Positions 52,634 through 61,230 of a stretch of 64,000 nt of DNA are shown here, one piece after another (the stretch's first letter is position 1; every line of letters starts with the position of its first letter). The notes under the pieces were generated by a model, which was given only the letters and a program-made list of their open reading frames with translations, was not told where the DNA came from and made no database searches. This stretch comes from Buchananella sp. 14KM1171 (GTDB lineage Bacteria; Actinomycetota; Actinomycetes; Actinomycetales; Actinomycetaceae): assembly GCF_041380365.1 (NCBI RefSeq), contig NZ_CP159981.1, forward strand, positions 124,001-188,000. Direction: 5' to 3'. A program made the position numbers and the translations under genes.

Positions 52634-53809
52634 GCGGTCGATGCGCTCCCAGGAGAACTGCTCCAGGTCGCGGCCAAAGTGGCCGTAGGCGGAGGTGGCG
52701 CTGTAGATCGGGGCGCGCAGTCCTAGGCGCTCGATGATGGCGGCCGGGCGCAGGTCGAACACCTGGTCCACGGCGGCGCGCAGCACGGCCTCGTCCACGT
52801 GGGCGGTGCCGAAGGTCTCGATGTTGATACCCACCGGGCGGGCCTTGCCGATCGCGTAGGCGACCTGCACCTCGCAGCGGTCGGCCAGGCCGGCGGCCAC
52901 GATGTTCTTCGCCACCCAGCGCGTCGCGTACGCCGCCGAGCGGTCCACCTTCGACGGGTCCTTCCCCGAGAACGCGCCGCCGCCGTGACGGGCCATGCCG
53001 CCGTAGGTGTCCACGATGATCTTGCGGCCGGTCAGGCCGGCATCCCCCATCGGGCCGCCCACCACGAACGAACCGGACGGGTTGACGTAGATCTTCGGCT
53101 CCACCACCAGGCCCTCCAGGCCCGGCTCGGTGGCCAGCGTCGGGGCGATCACGTAGCGCTCGATCTGCTCGCGCAGGTACTCCTGCGTGGCGCTCGGGTC
53201 GTGCTGCGTGGAGACCACAATCGCCTCCACCGTGCGCGCCTGGCCGTCCTGGTAACCGATCGTCACCTGCGTCTTGCCGTCCGGGCGCAGGCCCGCCACC
53301 AGGTTCTCCTTACGGACCTGGGTCAGGCGCTCGGCCAGGCGGTGGGCCAGGTGAATCGGCAGCGGCATGAAACTGGGCGTCTCATTCGTGGCGTAACCGA
53401 ACATGAGGCCCTGGTCGCCGGCGCCCTGACGGTCATAGACGTCCACGTCCTGCCCGCCCCGGCTCTCCAGCGACGAGTTCACGCCCTGCGCGATCTCCGG
53501 CGACTGCGACGAGATCGACACCGCCACGCCACACGAGTTGCCGTCAAAACCGATCTTGGAGGACGTGTAGCCGATCTCGTTGACCGTCTGGCGCACAATC
53601 GCCTGGATATCCACGTAGGCATCGGTGGTGATCTCGCCAACCACGTGCACCAAACCGTTCGTCACCAGCGTCTCCACGGCCACCCGGGCCTGCGGGTCAA
53701 CGGCCAGGATCGCGTCCAAGATCGCGTCAGAGATGCGGTCACAGACCTTGTCCGGGTGTCCTTCAGTAACGGATTCAGAGGTAAAAAGCTGTAGCGGCGT
53801 ATTAGTCAC
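52601..53809 (-). CDS. metK: S-adenosylmethionine synthetase
   Basis: 402 aa, full length. It has [25 protein letters not shown] (ATP/Mg), [12 protein letters not shown] (family signature 1) and [19 protein letters not shown] (signature 2). It makes SAM from Met and ATP. The reading frame is unharmed by the adjacent insertion because the 49-bp duplication rebuilds the last codons, but its terminator has been separated. No SAM riboswitch is visible in the 200 bp upstream. Confidence 0.97.
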   Translation of the reverse strand: MTNTPLQLFTSESVTEGHPDKVCDRISDAILDAILAVDPQARVAVETLVTNGLVHVVGEITTDAYVDIQAIVRQTVNEIGYTSSKIGFDGNSCGVAVSISSQSPEIAQGVNSSLESRGGQDVDVYDRQGAGDQGLMFGYATNETPSFMPLPIHLAHRLAERLTQVRKENLVAGLRPDGKTQVTIGYQDGQARTVEAIVVSTQHDPSATQEYLREQIERYVIAPTLATEPGLEGLVVEPKIYVNPSGSFVVGGPMGDAGLTGRKIIVDTYGGMARHGGGAFSGKDPSKVDRSAAYATRWVAKNIVAAGLADRCEVQVAYAIGKARPVGINIETFGTAHVDEAVLRAAVDQVFDLRPAAIIERLGLRAPIYSATSAYGHFGRDLEQFSWERIDRVEELRAAAGL

Positions 53810-54017
53810 CCGGCAAGTCTAGGCGCCTGCCAGGCCAAGGTACACATTGGCACTTGTCACTAAGCGGCCGGTCCAAGTGATTGGTGGTTTGGCACGTTGA
53901 CCTTGCGGGGACGACGTTCCGCCCGCCGCCCGGCGCCCGGGACGGTCGTGGCGGTGCGGTGTTCCCCTTCCAAAGGTCCCGCTTTCAGCTTCCGTCCAGG
54001 CTGGACAATTGCTGACT

Positions 54018-54803
54018 GTGTTGACGCAGATTGAGAATGTTTCCGCCCAGGTGGCGGCAGCCAACCACAAGGCCAAGGCATCGGCGGCGGTCCTGCCCTA
54101 TTTCGTGGCTGCGATGATGGCCGGCACGTTCATCGGCCTGGCAGACATCTTCATGCTCACCGCCGGTGGCCCCCTGCGGATGGCAGGTTCTCCCTTCGCT
54201 TCCCTGGTTGAGGGCGGCATTTTCGGCATCGGCCTGATCATGTGCGTCTTTGCGGGCGGTGAGCTGGCGACGTCGGCCATGATGATCCTGCCCGTCGGCC
54301 TGCTGGAGAAGAAGGTGGCGCTGGGGCCGACCGCCCGCGCGTTCGCTCTCATGGTGCTGGGCAACCTGGCCGGCGCGATGGTGCTCTCAGCCATCGTGCT
54401 GGGTTCGGGAATCATGGACTCGCAGGCCGTGCCCGGGCAGGCGCTCGCCGCGCTGGTGGCCGCCAAGACCCACAAGACCACCACGGCGCTGTTCTTCCGC
54501 GCCATCCTGTGTAACGTCCTGGTTTGCGTGGCGATGTGGGCCGTGACCCGCACCAAGAGCGACGTGGCCAAGATGATCCTCATGGCCTGGGGCATGGCCG
54601 CCTTCGTGGCTTCCGGCATGGAGCACGTCGTGGCCAACATGACCACCTTCTCCCTGGGCCTGTTCCACGGCGTGGACCACGCCACCTGGGCGGAGGCCGG
54701 GCGCAACCTCAGCGTGGTGCTGCTCGGCAACATCGTGGGCGGGGCCGTGTTCGTGGGCCTGAGCCAGTGGTATGCCGCACGTGCAGAAAAGGTGGCCCAC
54801 TGA
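54018..54803 (+). CDS. Formate/nitrite transporter family channel (FNT)
   Basis: 261 aa from a GTG at 54018; a TTG at 54009 is also possible. Six membrane helices are visible with the FNT features FVAAMMAGTFIGLADIF, GAMVLSAIVLGSG, ALFFRAILCNVLVCVAMW (the RAxxCNxLVCxA signature) and GMEHVVANMTTF with its selectivity-filter region. FNT proteins are pentameric channels for formate, nitrite or hydrosulfide; which of these cannot be decided here. It is divergent from metK. The last 45 or so codons plus terminator start are duplicated at 60984-61128. Confidence 0.93.
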   Translation: MLTQIENVSAQVAAANHKAKASAAVLPYFVAAMMAGTFIGLADIFMLTAGGPLRMAGSPFASLVEGGIFGIGLIMCVFAGGELATSAMMILPVGLLEKKVALGPTARAFALMVLGNLAGAMVLSAIVLGSGIMDSQAVPGQALAALVAAKTHKTTTALFFRAILCNVLVCVAMWAVTRTKSDVAKMILMAWGMAAFVASGMEHVVANMTTFSLGLFHGVDHATWAEAGRNLSVVLLGNIVGGAVFVGLSQWYAARAEKVAH

Positions 54804-54827
54804 GGTCTCCCAGAAGGCTGGTGCGGG
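54683..54827 (+). repeat. 145-bp segment (FNT gene 3' end) directly repeated at 60984-61128
   Basis: 142 of 145 bases match the distant copy, including 41 codons of the transporter, its stop and 24 bp beyond. The similarity ends exactly at the first arm of the terminator. Confidence 0.93.
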
Positions 54828-54853
54828 CCGCGCGGTCGTTCAACCGCGCGGCC
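54826..54853 (+). terminator. Terminator of the FNT gene
   Basis: GGCCGCGCGGT, a 6-base loop, ACCGCGCGGCC, then TTCGCTCTTTTG. Confidence 0.85.
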
Positions 54854-55073
54854 TTCGCTCTTTTGCCGTTCGCAGCAGGCGGGGGGCGTGTGGGTGCCCG
54901 CGCTGGGGTGGATGGCGGTGGGCTGAGGGCCGGGCCGGGGCACGTGCGGTGGGCGGCATGTGCGGTGGGCGGCACCGATGCGGTGGGCGGCACCGATGCC
55001 ACCGAATGGGCCGTAGTCCGCTCGGGTGTGCGCAAACGATTGAGCAGTTAATGCACCTCCCGAGTACTTAGTC

Positions 55074-56414
55074 GTCCCGCGAGAAGTAGTTGGCAGGATT
55101 TCTTCTTGTTCAAAGGTGGGGATGGTCGCGCTGGCTCGGCCGAGGTGGACATCCAGGGGGCGGTTGAAAGCGATTGCTTCGTGCGGGCGTTGGGTGTTGT
55201 ACTCGACTCGGCAGTCCTCGGCTCGTTCAACCACAGACCTGCGCGTCGCAGATGCTCGTCTAGGAAGAGCCTTTCGTACTCCAACGTGCCAAACCCACGT
55301 TCGCGCGATCCGTTCTGGCCGGGCGACTTCACCCGCGCATGGACGTGGCGTAGTTCGGGGTGTTGCATGATGAACAACTCGAAGTCCAGCGACCTGAACG
55401 GACCACCGTTATCGGTCACAATCCTCCCCGCTGGGCCCAGCTCGCCGGTGTCGGGGTCTACAGCCCCTAGAAGAGGGTGGCCGAACAGCGCTTCATAGTC
55501 AGCCAGGGCGAGCTCGATCGCATTGAAAATGCGTCGTATTGGTTCGCACTCGGCGAGACGTACAAAGGGGTGTTCGCTCCCTGGAAAACCATTGGCGGCA
55601 TCCGGCAAGGCGCCAAGTCCCGCCCTGGCTGGTCTCAAACTCGCTCAAGTCCAGCAGCCCCACCTGGTTCGGGCCGGTCGCGTTCCTGACGAAGGCAGAG
55701 TTAGGCTTTTTTGCCAGCTCCCGGCGCTGTTTTTGCTACCGCCAGGCCCAGGATCAGCCCGTCATCACGCAGGATACGCCACGCGGTTGCTTGCCAAACG
55801 TTGTGCCCGTCATTGAGGGGTCAAGGCCCAGATCTTGCGGCGTCGCCGTCGCTGGCATCGGGCAGCGCGTGTTTGGTCACCAACTCCCGCGCAGCCCTCC
55901 GTGCGGGCCAAGTCCATGGCCCCCTGGGTCTTTTCTCTTGGCGGGCCTTGGCCTGCCAGCCTCCCAGTTAAGAAAAGGGCACGTCGATCAGTTTGACGAA
56001 CCCCTCGGTCGGCGGGTGCCTGCTTCGATGCGGATTACCTCGAGGTCCTCGAAGAGCGCCGAGCCTGCCCTGCGCAGACTTCTTCCACACCCGAATCTCG
56101 AGGCCAGCCTCGCCAAGCGCCCGCGGTTAGAGCCAAGTCTTCCAGCCTCCAACTGTTGCTCGCGTGTCGAGGGCTTGGACCTGCACGCCGCAAAGCCCGC
56201 CTTGCCCGCCTCAAGAAAGTCAGCCTTCCACCGACCAATCCACTGCAAACTGCCCCTCTCACGCCTTGCTGCCTCGACAAATAGTCATCTCTCCGGCCAG
56301 GACACTCAACACAATCCTGGCCTTCTTCTCCACCACAATCACTGGAGGTCTTCCCATGACAGGCTCTCCTTCAAGACCCACATAACGCCCCTGCCACTAA
56401 GCCCGGCGCGGGAC
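55074..56414 (-). mobile_element. Dead IS3/IS481-like element, copy A (1341 bp)
   Basis: Bounded by GTCCCGCG at 55074 and CGCGGGAC ending at 56414, with weaker similarity inward (AGTTGGCAGG and TAGTGGCAGG). The minus strand holds a broken transposase: start at 56357 (MGRPPVIVVEKKARIVLSVL), helix-turn-helix IGRWKADFLEAGKAG, integrase-core pieces (VGLLDLSEFE; IVTDNGGPFRSLDFELF; VKSPGQNGSRERGF) and C-terminal EYNTQRPHEAIAFNRPLDVH, spread over several frames. It is directly repeated at 58161-60735. The 246 bp to its left hold only the FNT terminator and GC-rich spacer. Confidence 0.85.
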
Positions 56415-56415
56415 A

Positions 56416-56449
56416 CAAACCCCAACTACACCCTAAAATGGGAAGAGCC
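56416..56449. repeat. Isolated ISL3 end
   Basis: CAAACCCCAACTACACC and ATGGGAAGAGCC are the complement of the left end of the ISL3 element at 48968, with one mismatch in 34 bases. Nothing else of that ISL3 copy remains. Confidence 0.8.
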
Positions 56450-56528
56450 CCAAATGCATGCGCCCCGATGTTAACATGTCTCCAGTCGCCCCCAGACGTA
56501 AACATAGAGGTTTATTAAGGAGAGAACA

Positions 56529-58061
56529 ATGAGCCTTCTTTACCGAGCCATGTGGGAAACCAAGGTTTACGACCCCAACGAGCTTTTGAAGCGTTACCGC
56601 ACCACCTTCGACAAGTGGGCGTACAATCCTCGCGAGGACATGGAGCGAGAAGTCAGAGAAGAGAGCGTTTTTTCCGGTTTTGAAGACGCTTTGGAGTTCG
56701 AGACTATTGACATTGACCCCACCGGACAAGAGTGGCGCGTTTTTGCCAGATTCCGTGTGGTGGACGACGTTCTGCACGCCTTAGTTGAGAATTACAGCGA
56801 GGGCCCGAACGTGGCCGCCAAAATTGCAGTCGGGCGCCCTCGAGTGGTTAGTGACCTGCTTGCTCTCTCTAATGAATGCCGCCTGGGTATTAGCAAGCTC
56901 ATTGACGGCGTTACCAAGATTTCTTCGGAGAATGTAGAAAACCTGGTCGCTGAGCTTCGTGATGCTGACCGCCGCGTGCCATACATCGTCTTCACCGAGC
57001 CCAAGGACGTCTACGAGGCACGAATCGACTGGGAGCGCCTTGCCGCTGACGTCGCCGCTAGAAGCGCCGGCGTTGCCAACGTCTACACCCTCGATAGGGC
57101 TGCGACGTTCAAGTACATGGACGTCCTTGGCGACCTAGCAACCTGGAACGGCGGCGTGCGCACCTACGGTCCCGGTAACGTAGAAGATAACATATACAGC
57201 CACCGCTACTACACCTGGCGCCATCTCAACGAAAGCCACCCCTGGAAGTCACGTGACCGCCTCGTCTTCGGGGTAACTTCCCTCTCCACTCGCCTCAAGC
57301 CTTTCGACACGCTCATTGGGCTCGACTGGCAGCCACCCACCTTGCGCAATCTCGAAGAGAGCAAGCAGGAGTTAGAAAGCACGATCGCGGCGAAAGACCA
57401 GACGATTTCCCAGTTGAAGGACACTCTCGACATGTCCGAGCTCGAGCTCGCTGAGGCGCGCGCTCATCTGGAACGCATCAAGAACGCACTTATAGGTGGG
57501 GGACAGCCAGACCTTTTCTGGGGAACCTCTCAGCCCGAACTCAACGAGTTGCCCATGTCAGCCTTCTCACTGACCGATGCCGTCCAGCTTGCCCAAGAGC
57601 ATCTGAGCGAAGAGCTGAGCGTCCCGTTCGAGGCCCTGCGTGAAGAGGAGAAGCTTGATACCCACGAGTGCGGGCCGCGCTGGGCCAACACTGTTTGGCA
57701 CGGCTTAAAGAACCTGGCTGAGTTCGTGCGTGACAAGCGAACGGGATTCAAAGGCGATTTTTGGGCATGGTGCAAGCAAGGAGGCCCAAACCGTTGGCAG
57801 GCTGCCGCCAAGCGTTTGGCTATGAAGGAGAGTGACACCGTTTTGCAGATGCCGCGTCTGCGCGAAGCCCGAATGCTCCCCGTCGACACGGCCCTGAACG
57901 GAACCGGCAAGCTGCTAATGGAGCCACATTTGAAAATTGCGCCACAGGTTGGCACTCTCTCCCCGCGTGTCTACTTTTACGACGATACCTCTGGTGTCAC
58001 CGGGAAGGTGCATGTCGGCTTCATCGGCCCGCATAGCCTGATGCCAAACACCAAGAGCTAG
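56529..58061 (+). CDS. Uncharacterised 510-aa protein between two copies of the same IS
   Basis: The ATG follows AAGGAGAGAAC, a very good ribosome-binding site. I do not recognise a named family. Residues 1-110 begin LLYRAMWETKVYDPNELLKRY and contain an alternating beta-rich stretch (WRVFARFRVVDDVLHALVE). Residues 110-270 include VGRPRVVSDLLAL, VPYIVFTEPKDVYEARIDW and the pattern ANVYTLDRAATFKYMDVLG...WNGGVRTYGPG, suggesting an alpha/beta domain. A coiled coil spans about 270-325. The C-terminal 180 residues are helical then beta (MLPVDTALNGTGKLLMEPHLKIAP). No signal or membrane helix and no Walker motif is seen. GC is lower than in core genes. Context suggests a single-gene accessory, perhaps defence, function. 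Confidence 0.75.
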   Translation: MSLLYRAMWETKVYDPNELLKRYRTTFDKWAYNPREDMEREVREESVFSGFEDALEFETIDIDPTGQEWRVFARFRVVDDVLHALVENYSEGPNVAAKIAVGRPRVVSDLLALSNECRLGISKLIDGVTKISSENVENLVAELRDADRRVPYIVFTEPKDVYEARIDWERLAADVAARSAGVANVYTLDRAATFKYMDVLGDLATWNGGVRTYGPGNVEDNIYSHRYYTWRHLNESHPWKSRDRLVFGVTSLSTRLKPFDTLIGLDWQPPTLRNLEESKQELESTIAAKDQTISQLKDTLDMSELELAEARAHLERIKNALIGGGQPDLFWGTSQPELNELPMSAFSLTDAVQLAQEHLSEELSVPFEALREEEKLDTHECGPRWANTVWHGLKNLAEFVRDKRTGFKGDFWAWCKQGGPNRWQAAAKRLAMKESDTVLQMPRLREARMLPVDTALNGTGKLLMEPHLKIAPQVGTLSPRVYFYDDTSGVTGKVHVGFIGPHSLMPNTKS

Positions 58062-58952
58062 GCACGTTAGCAGGCAACGTGGCGCAGGCAGTCCACCAGG
58101 AAGCAGCCGTGCTCGGGGTACAGGTTTAGCTGCTCTGGTCAAGTCCCTTTGGGTGGTGTTGTCCCGCGTGAAGTAGTTGGCAGGATTTCTTCTTGTTCAA
58201 AGGTGGGGATGGTCGCGCTGGCTCGGCCGAGGTGGACATCCAGGGGGCGGTTGAAAGCGATTGCTTCGTGCGGGCGTTGGGTGTTGTACTCGACTCGGTA
58301 GTCCTCGGCTCGTTCAATCAAGGTCAGTGCGTCGCAGATGCTCGTCTAGGAAGAACCCATCACTTCTTTAACGTGCCAAAGGTCGCGTTCGCGCGATCCG
58401 TTCTGGCCGGGCGACTTCACTCGCGCATGGACGTGGCGTAGTTCGGGGTGTTGCATGATGAACAACTCGAAGTTCAGCGACCTGAACGGACCACCGTTAT
58501 CGGTCACAATCCTCCCCGCTGGGCCCAGCTCGCCGGTGTCGGGGTCTACTGCCTCGAGAAGACGGTAGCCAGACACCGCGCTGTGGTCAGCCAGGGCGAG
58601 CTCGATCGCATTGAAAATGCGTCGTATTGGTTCGCACTCGGCGAGACGTACAAAGGGGTGTTCGCTCCCTGGAAAACCATTGGCGGCATCCGGTAATGCG
58701 CCAAGTCCCGCCCCGACATGGTCTGAAAACTCGCTGAAGTCCAGCAGCCCCACCTGGTTCGGGCCGGTCGCGTTCCTGACGAAGGCAGAGTTAGGCTTTT
58801 TTGCCAGCTCCCGGCGCTGTTTTTGCTACCGCCAGGCCCAGGATCAGCCCGTCATCACGCAGGATACGCCACGCGGTTGCTTGCCAAAGGGAATGGTGTA
58901 ATGGTTGGTGTCACTGGTTGCGGGGCTGTTGGTCTCGCGGGAGGGGGCTGTG

Positions 58953-59243
58953 ATGCCCAGGAAGTATGCGCCGGAATTCCGTCAGGATGTGGTGCGTTTT
59001 GCGTTGAATCGTCCTGCTGGGATGACGTTGGCGCAGGTAGCAGCTGATTTTGGGATTGGGGGTTCGACTCTGGATGCTTGGATCAGACGCGAGCAGGTTT
59101 CTAAGGGTGTGCTCAAGGCTAGTGCGGGTGAGGACAAGGCTCGTATCGCGCAGTTAGAGCGCCAGTTGCGGTTGAAGGAAGAAGAGTGCTTCATCCTTAG
59201 AAGGGCGGCGGCTTACCTGGCCCGTGATGTGAACCCAAAATGA
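58953..59243 (+). CDS. IS3-family transposase OrfA
   Basis: 96 aa, with GGGAGGGGG before the ATG. The N-terminal helix-turn-helix (PRKYAPEFRQDVVRFALNRP, MTLAQVAADFGIGGSTLDAWIRR) is followed by a leucine-zipper-like segment (IAQLERQLRLKEEECFILRRAAAYLA). It overlaps orfB by 4 bp (ATGA). It binds the IS ends in this family. There are no internal defects. Confidence 0.92.
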   Translation: MPRKYAPEFRQDVVRFALNRPAGMTLAQVAADFGIGGSTLDAWIRREQVSKGVLKASAGEDKARIAQLERQLRLKEEECFILRRAAAYLARDVNPK

Positions 59244-60097
59244 TCTACCCCCTGGTAGAAGAACTAGCTGGTTTGGGCATAGCGGTTAGTCGGATCTGCC
59301 GGGTGCTTGGTATCGCCCGCCAGCCTTTCTACCGGTGGCGCGGGTGTAGGCAAAGCCGGCTAGAACAACGCCGTAGCTACTTAAAGGAACGGGTGAGGGC
59401 CATCCATAGTGCTGATCCTGCTTTTGGCTACCGGCTGATTACCGATGAGCTGGCCCGCCAGGGAGTCAAGGTGGCTAGCCGCACGGTGTGGTCGATCTGT
59501 CACGAGTTGGGCATTAGGTCTATTACTGCACCCAAAGGCAAGACCAAGACCACCAAGAGCGCTAGAAGCGTTGGGGTTGATCTGGTTGGGCGGGTCTTTC
59601 ATGCCGATGGGCCTAACCGTCTCTGGCTTACTGACATCACCGAACATCCCACCACTCAGGGCAAGTTGTATGTGTGTGCGATCAAGGACGTGTGGTCTAA
59701 CCGGATCGTGGCTCTTAGCAGTGCTACGTCCATGAGCGCTTCTCTCGCGGTTAACGCTTTGGCCCAGGCGGTAGCAGACCGCCACCCACCAGCCGGGTGT
59801 GTAATCCATTCAGATCGTGGTGCGCAGTTCACTTCCACGGCCTACCGGCAAGCTGCCCGCGCCTACGGGCTGGTCCAGTCCATGGGACAGGCCGGTACGT
59901 GTGCGGACAACGCTGCCATGGAGTCCTTCTTCGCGCTTTTACAGAAGAACGTGCTCAATACCCGCAAGTGGGAAACCCGTCAGGAACTAGCCACCGCCAT
60001 CCGCCACTGGATCGAATCCACCTACCACCGCCGACGCCGCCAAGCCCGCCTAGGCAAACTCACACCAATCGAATACGAAACAATCTACACAAACTGA
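59240..60097 (+). CDS. IS3-family transposase OrfB (DDE integrase core)
   Basis: 285 aa, intact. HTH_21-like FGYRLITDELARQGVKVASRTVWSICHELG is followed by the catalytic triad: Asp in WLTDITEH, Asp in IHSDRGAQFTS, Glu in NAAMESFFALLQKN. The C-terminus is RRRRQARLGKLTPIEYE. Together with OrfA it should make this the most recently active IS of the window along with the element at 61.2 kb. Confidence 0.94.
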   Translation: MIYPLVEELAGLGIAVSRICRVLGIARQPFYRWRGCRQSRLEQRRSYLKERVRAIHSADPAFGYRLITDELARQGVKVASRTVWSICHELGIRSITAPKGKTKTTKSARSVGVDLVGRVFHADGPNRLWLTDITEHPTTQGKLYVCAIKDVWSNRIVALSSATSMSASLAVNALAQAVADRHPPAGCVIHSDRGAQFTSTAYRQAARAYGLVQSMGQAGTCADNAAMESFFALLQKNVLNTRKWETRQELATAIRHWIESTYHRRRRQARLGKLTPIEYETIYTN

Positions 60098-60736
60098 CAC
60101 CAAAACTTGCACCAGACCCAAACGTTGTGCCCGTCATTGAGGGGTCAGGGCCCAGATCTTGCGGCGTCGCCGTCGCTGGCATCGGGCAGCGCGTGTTTGG
60201 TCACCAACTCCCGCGCAGCCCTCCGTGCGGGCCAAGTCCATGGCCCCCTGGGTCTTTTCTCTTGGCGGGCCTTGGCCTGCCAGCCTCCCAGTTAAGAAAA
60301 GGGCACGTCGATCAGTTTGACGAACCCCTCGGTCGGCGGGTGCCTGCTTCGATGCGGATTACCTCGAGGTCCTCGAAGAGCGCCGAGCTTGGACTGCGCA
60401 GACTTCTTCCACACCCGAATCTCGAGGCCAGCCTCGCCAAGCGCCTGGGTTAGCTCCAAGCCTTCGGGCCCGACTGTTGCTCGCGTGTCGAGGGCTTGGA
60501 CCTGCCCGCCGCAAGGCCGGCCTTGCCCGCCTGGAGAAAGTCAGCCTTCCACCGACCAATCCACTGCAAACTGCCCCTCTCACGCCTTGCTGCTTCGACA
60601 AATAGTCATCTCTCCGGCCAGGACACTCAACACAATCCTGGCCTTCTTCTCCACCACAATCACTGGTGGTCTTCCCATGACGGGCTCTCCTTCAAGACCC
60701 ACATAACGCCCCTGCCACTAAGCCCGACGCGGGACA

Positions 60737-60983
60737 TCATCACCCTCACGGGCGCGTCCTACCGGCTACGCAACACCAACATGACCACCCTGCCTTCCGC
60801 TCACATCCAGAAACAGGCAGACTAGACAACGCCAACCAGTGGTTTCCCTTTCGACCGGCGAGAATGGTCCCCTTTTCGACCGTCGTCGACACCTGGCTTG
60901 AACAACGCGCTCCTCAGTGGCGTGCGGGAGTCAAGATGGTAGCAATGGACAGGTTTAGCGGTTTCAAGACTGCCATCACCAGT
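60737..60983 (+). pseudogene. Junction of IS fragments (IS21-like tail and ISL3 transposase piece)
   Basis: ITLTGASYRLRNTNMTTLPS at 60740-60820 looks like the C-terminus of an IstB-type ATPase of IS21 elements (weak). The segment 60886-60983 encodes TWLEQRAPQWRAGVKMVAMD and RFSGFKTAIT, an internal piece of an ISL3 transposase. It is joined directly to the FNT fragment at 60984. None of it is functional. Confidence 0.6.
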
Positions 60984-61128
60984 CACCTGGGCGGAGGCCG
61001 GGCGCAACCTCAGCGTGGTGCTGCTCGGCACCATCGTGGGCGGGGCCGTGTTCGTGGGCCTGAGCCAGTGGTATGCCGCACGTGCAGAAAAGGTGGCCCA
61101 CTGAGGTCTCCCGGAGGGCTGGTGCGGG
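60984..61128 (+). pseudogene. Duplicated 3' fragment of the formate/nitrite transporter gene
   Basis: Second copy of 54683-54827 (three mismatches). It carries codons for TWAEAGRNLSVVLLGTIVGG and the C-terminus ending KVAH, the stop and 24 bp downstream, but no start, no membrane-domain remainder and no terminator. The 120 bp that follow, up to the next IS, contain nothing recognisable. Confidence 0.93.
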
Positions 61129-61230
61129 ACCGGCCGTGCGCAAACTCTTGAGCCTTTCTTGCACCAGTTGCGCCGATATATGTCCCCGTAGCGCCCCAAT
61201 AGGTACAAGAAAGCTACAACTGCTCCCACA

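Larger units (their letters stand above)
58889..60119 (+). mobile_element. IS3-family insertion sequence, 1231 bp, apparently intact
   Basis: Imperfect inverted ends (GGGAATGGTGTAATGG and, from the right, GGGTCTGGTGCAAGTT; about 20 of 27 positions) with AAA duplicated on both sides (58886-58888 and 60120-60122). Comparison with copy A of the host IS defines the insertion point to the base. It carries orfA and orfB. Confidence 0.88.
58161..60735 (-). mobile_element. Dead IS3/IS481-like element, copy B, split by an IS3-family insertion
   Basis: GTCCCGCG at 58161 to CGCGGGAC ending at 60735. After removing the 1231-bp IS at 58889-60119 and one 3-bp duplication, its length equals copy A exactly. 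It runs in the same orientation as copy A, and local differences cluster at 58340-58380 and 60380-60530. The transposase start is at 60678 on the minus strand and the coding region is broken as in copy A. Confidence 0.87.

Noticed and set aside
53810-54017. SAM riboswitch upstream of metK.
   Set aside because: None of the conserved SAM-I or SAM-II blocks is visible.
54098-55234. 378-codon minus frame spanning the FNT gene and the end of the IS.
   Set aside because: A chimera of transposase C-terminus and antisense FNT sequence; no single family fits.
60864-61151. 95-codon plus frame as a real small protein.
   Set aside because: It is a fusion of an ISL3 transposase piece with out-of-frame FNT sequence.
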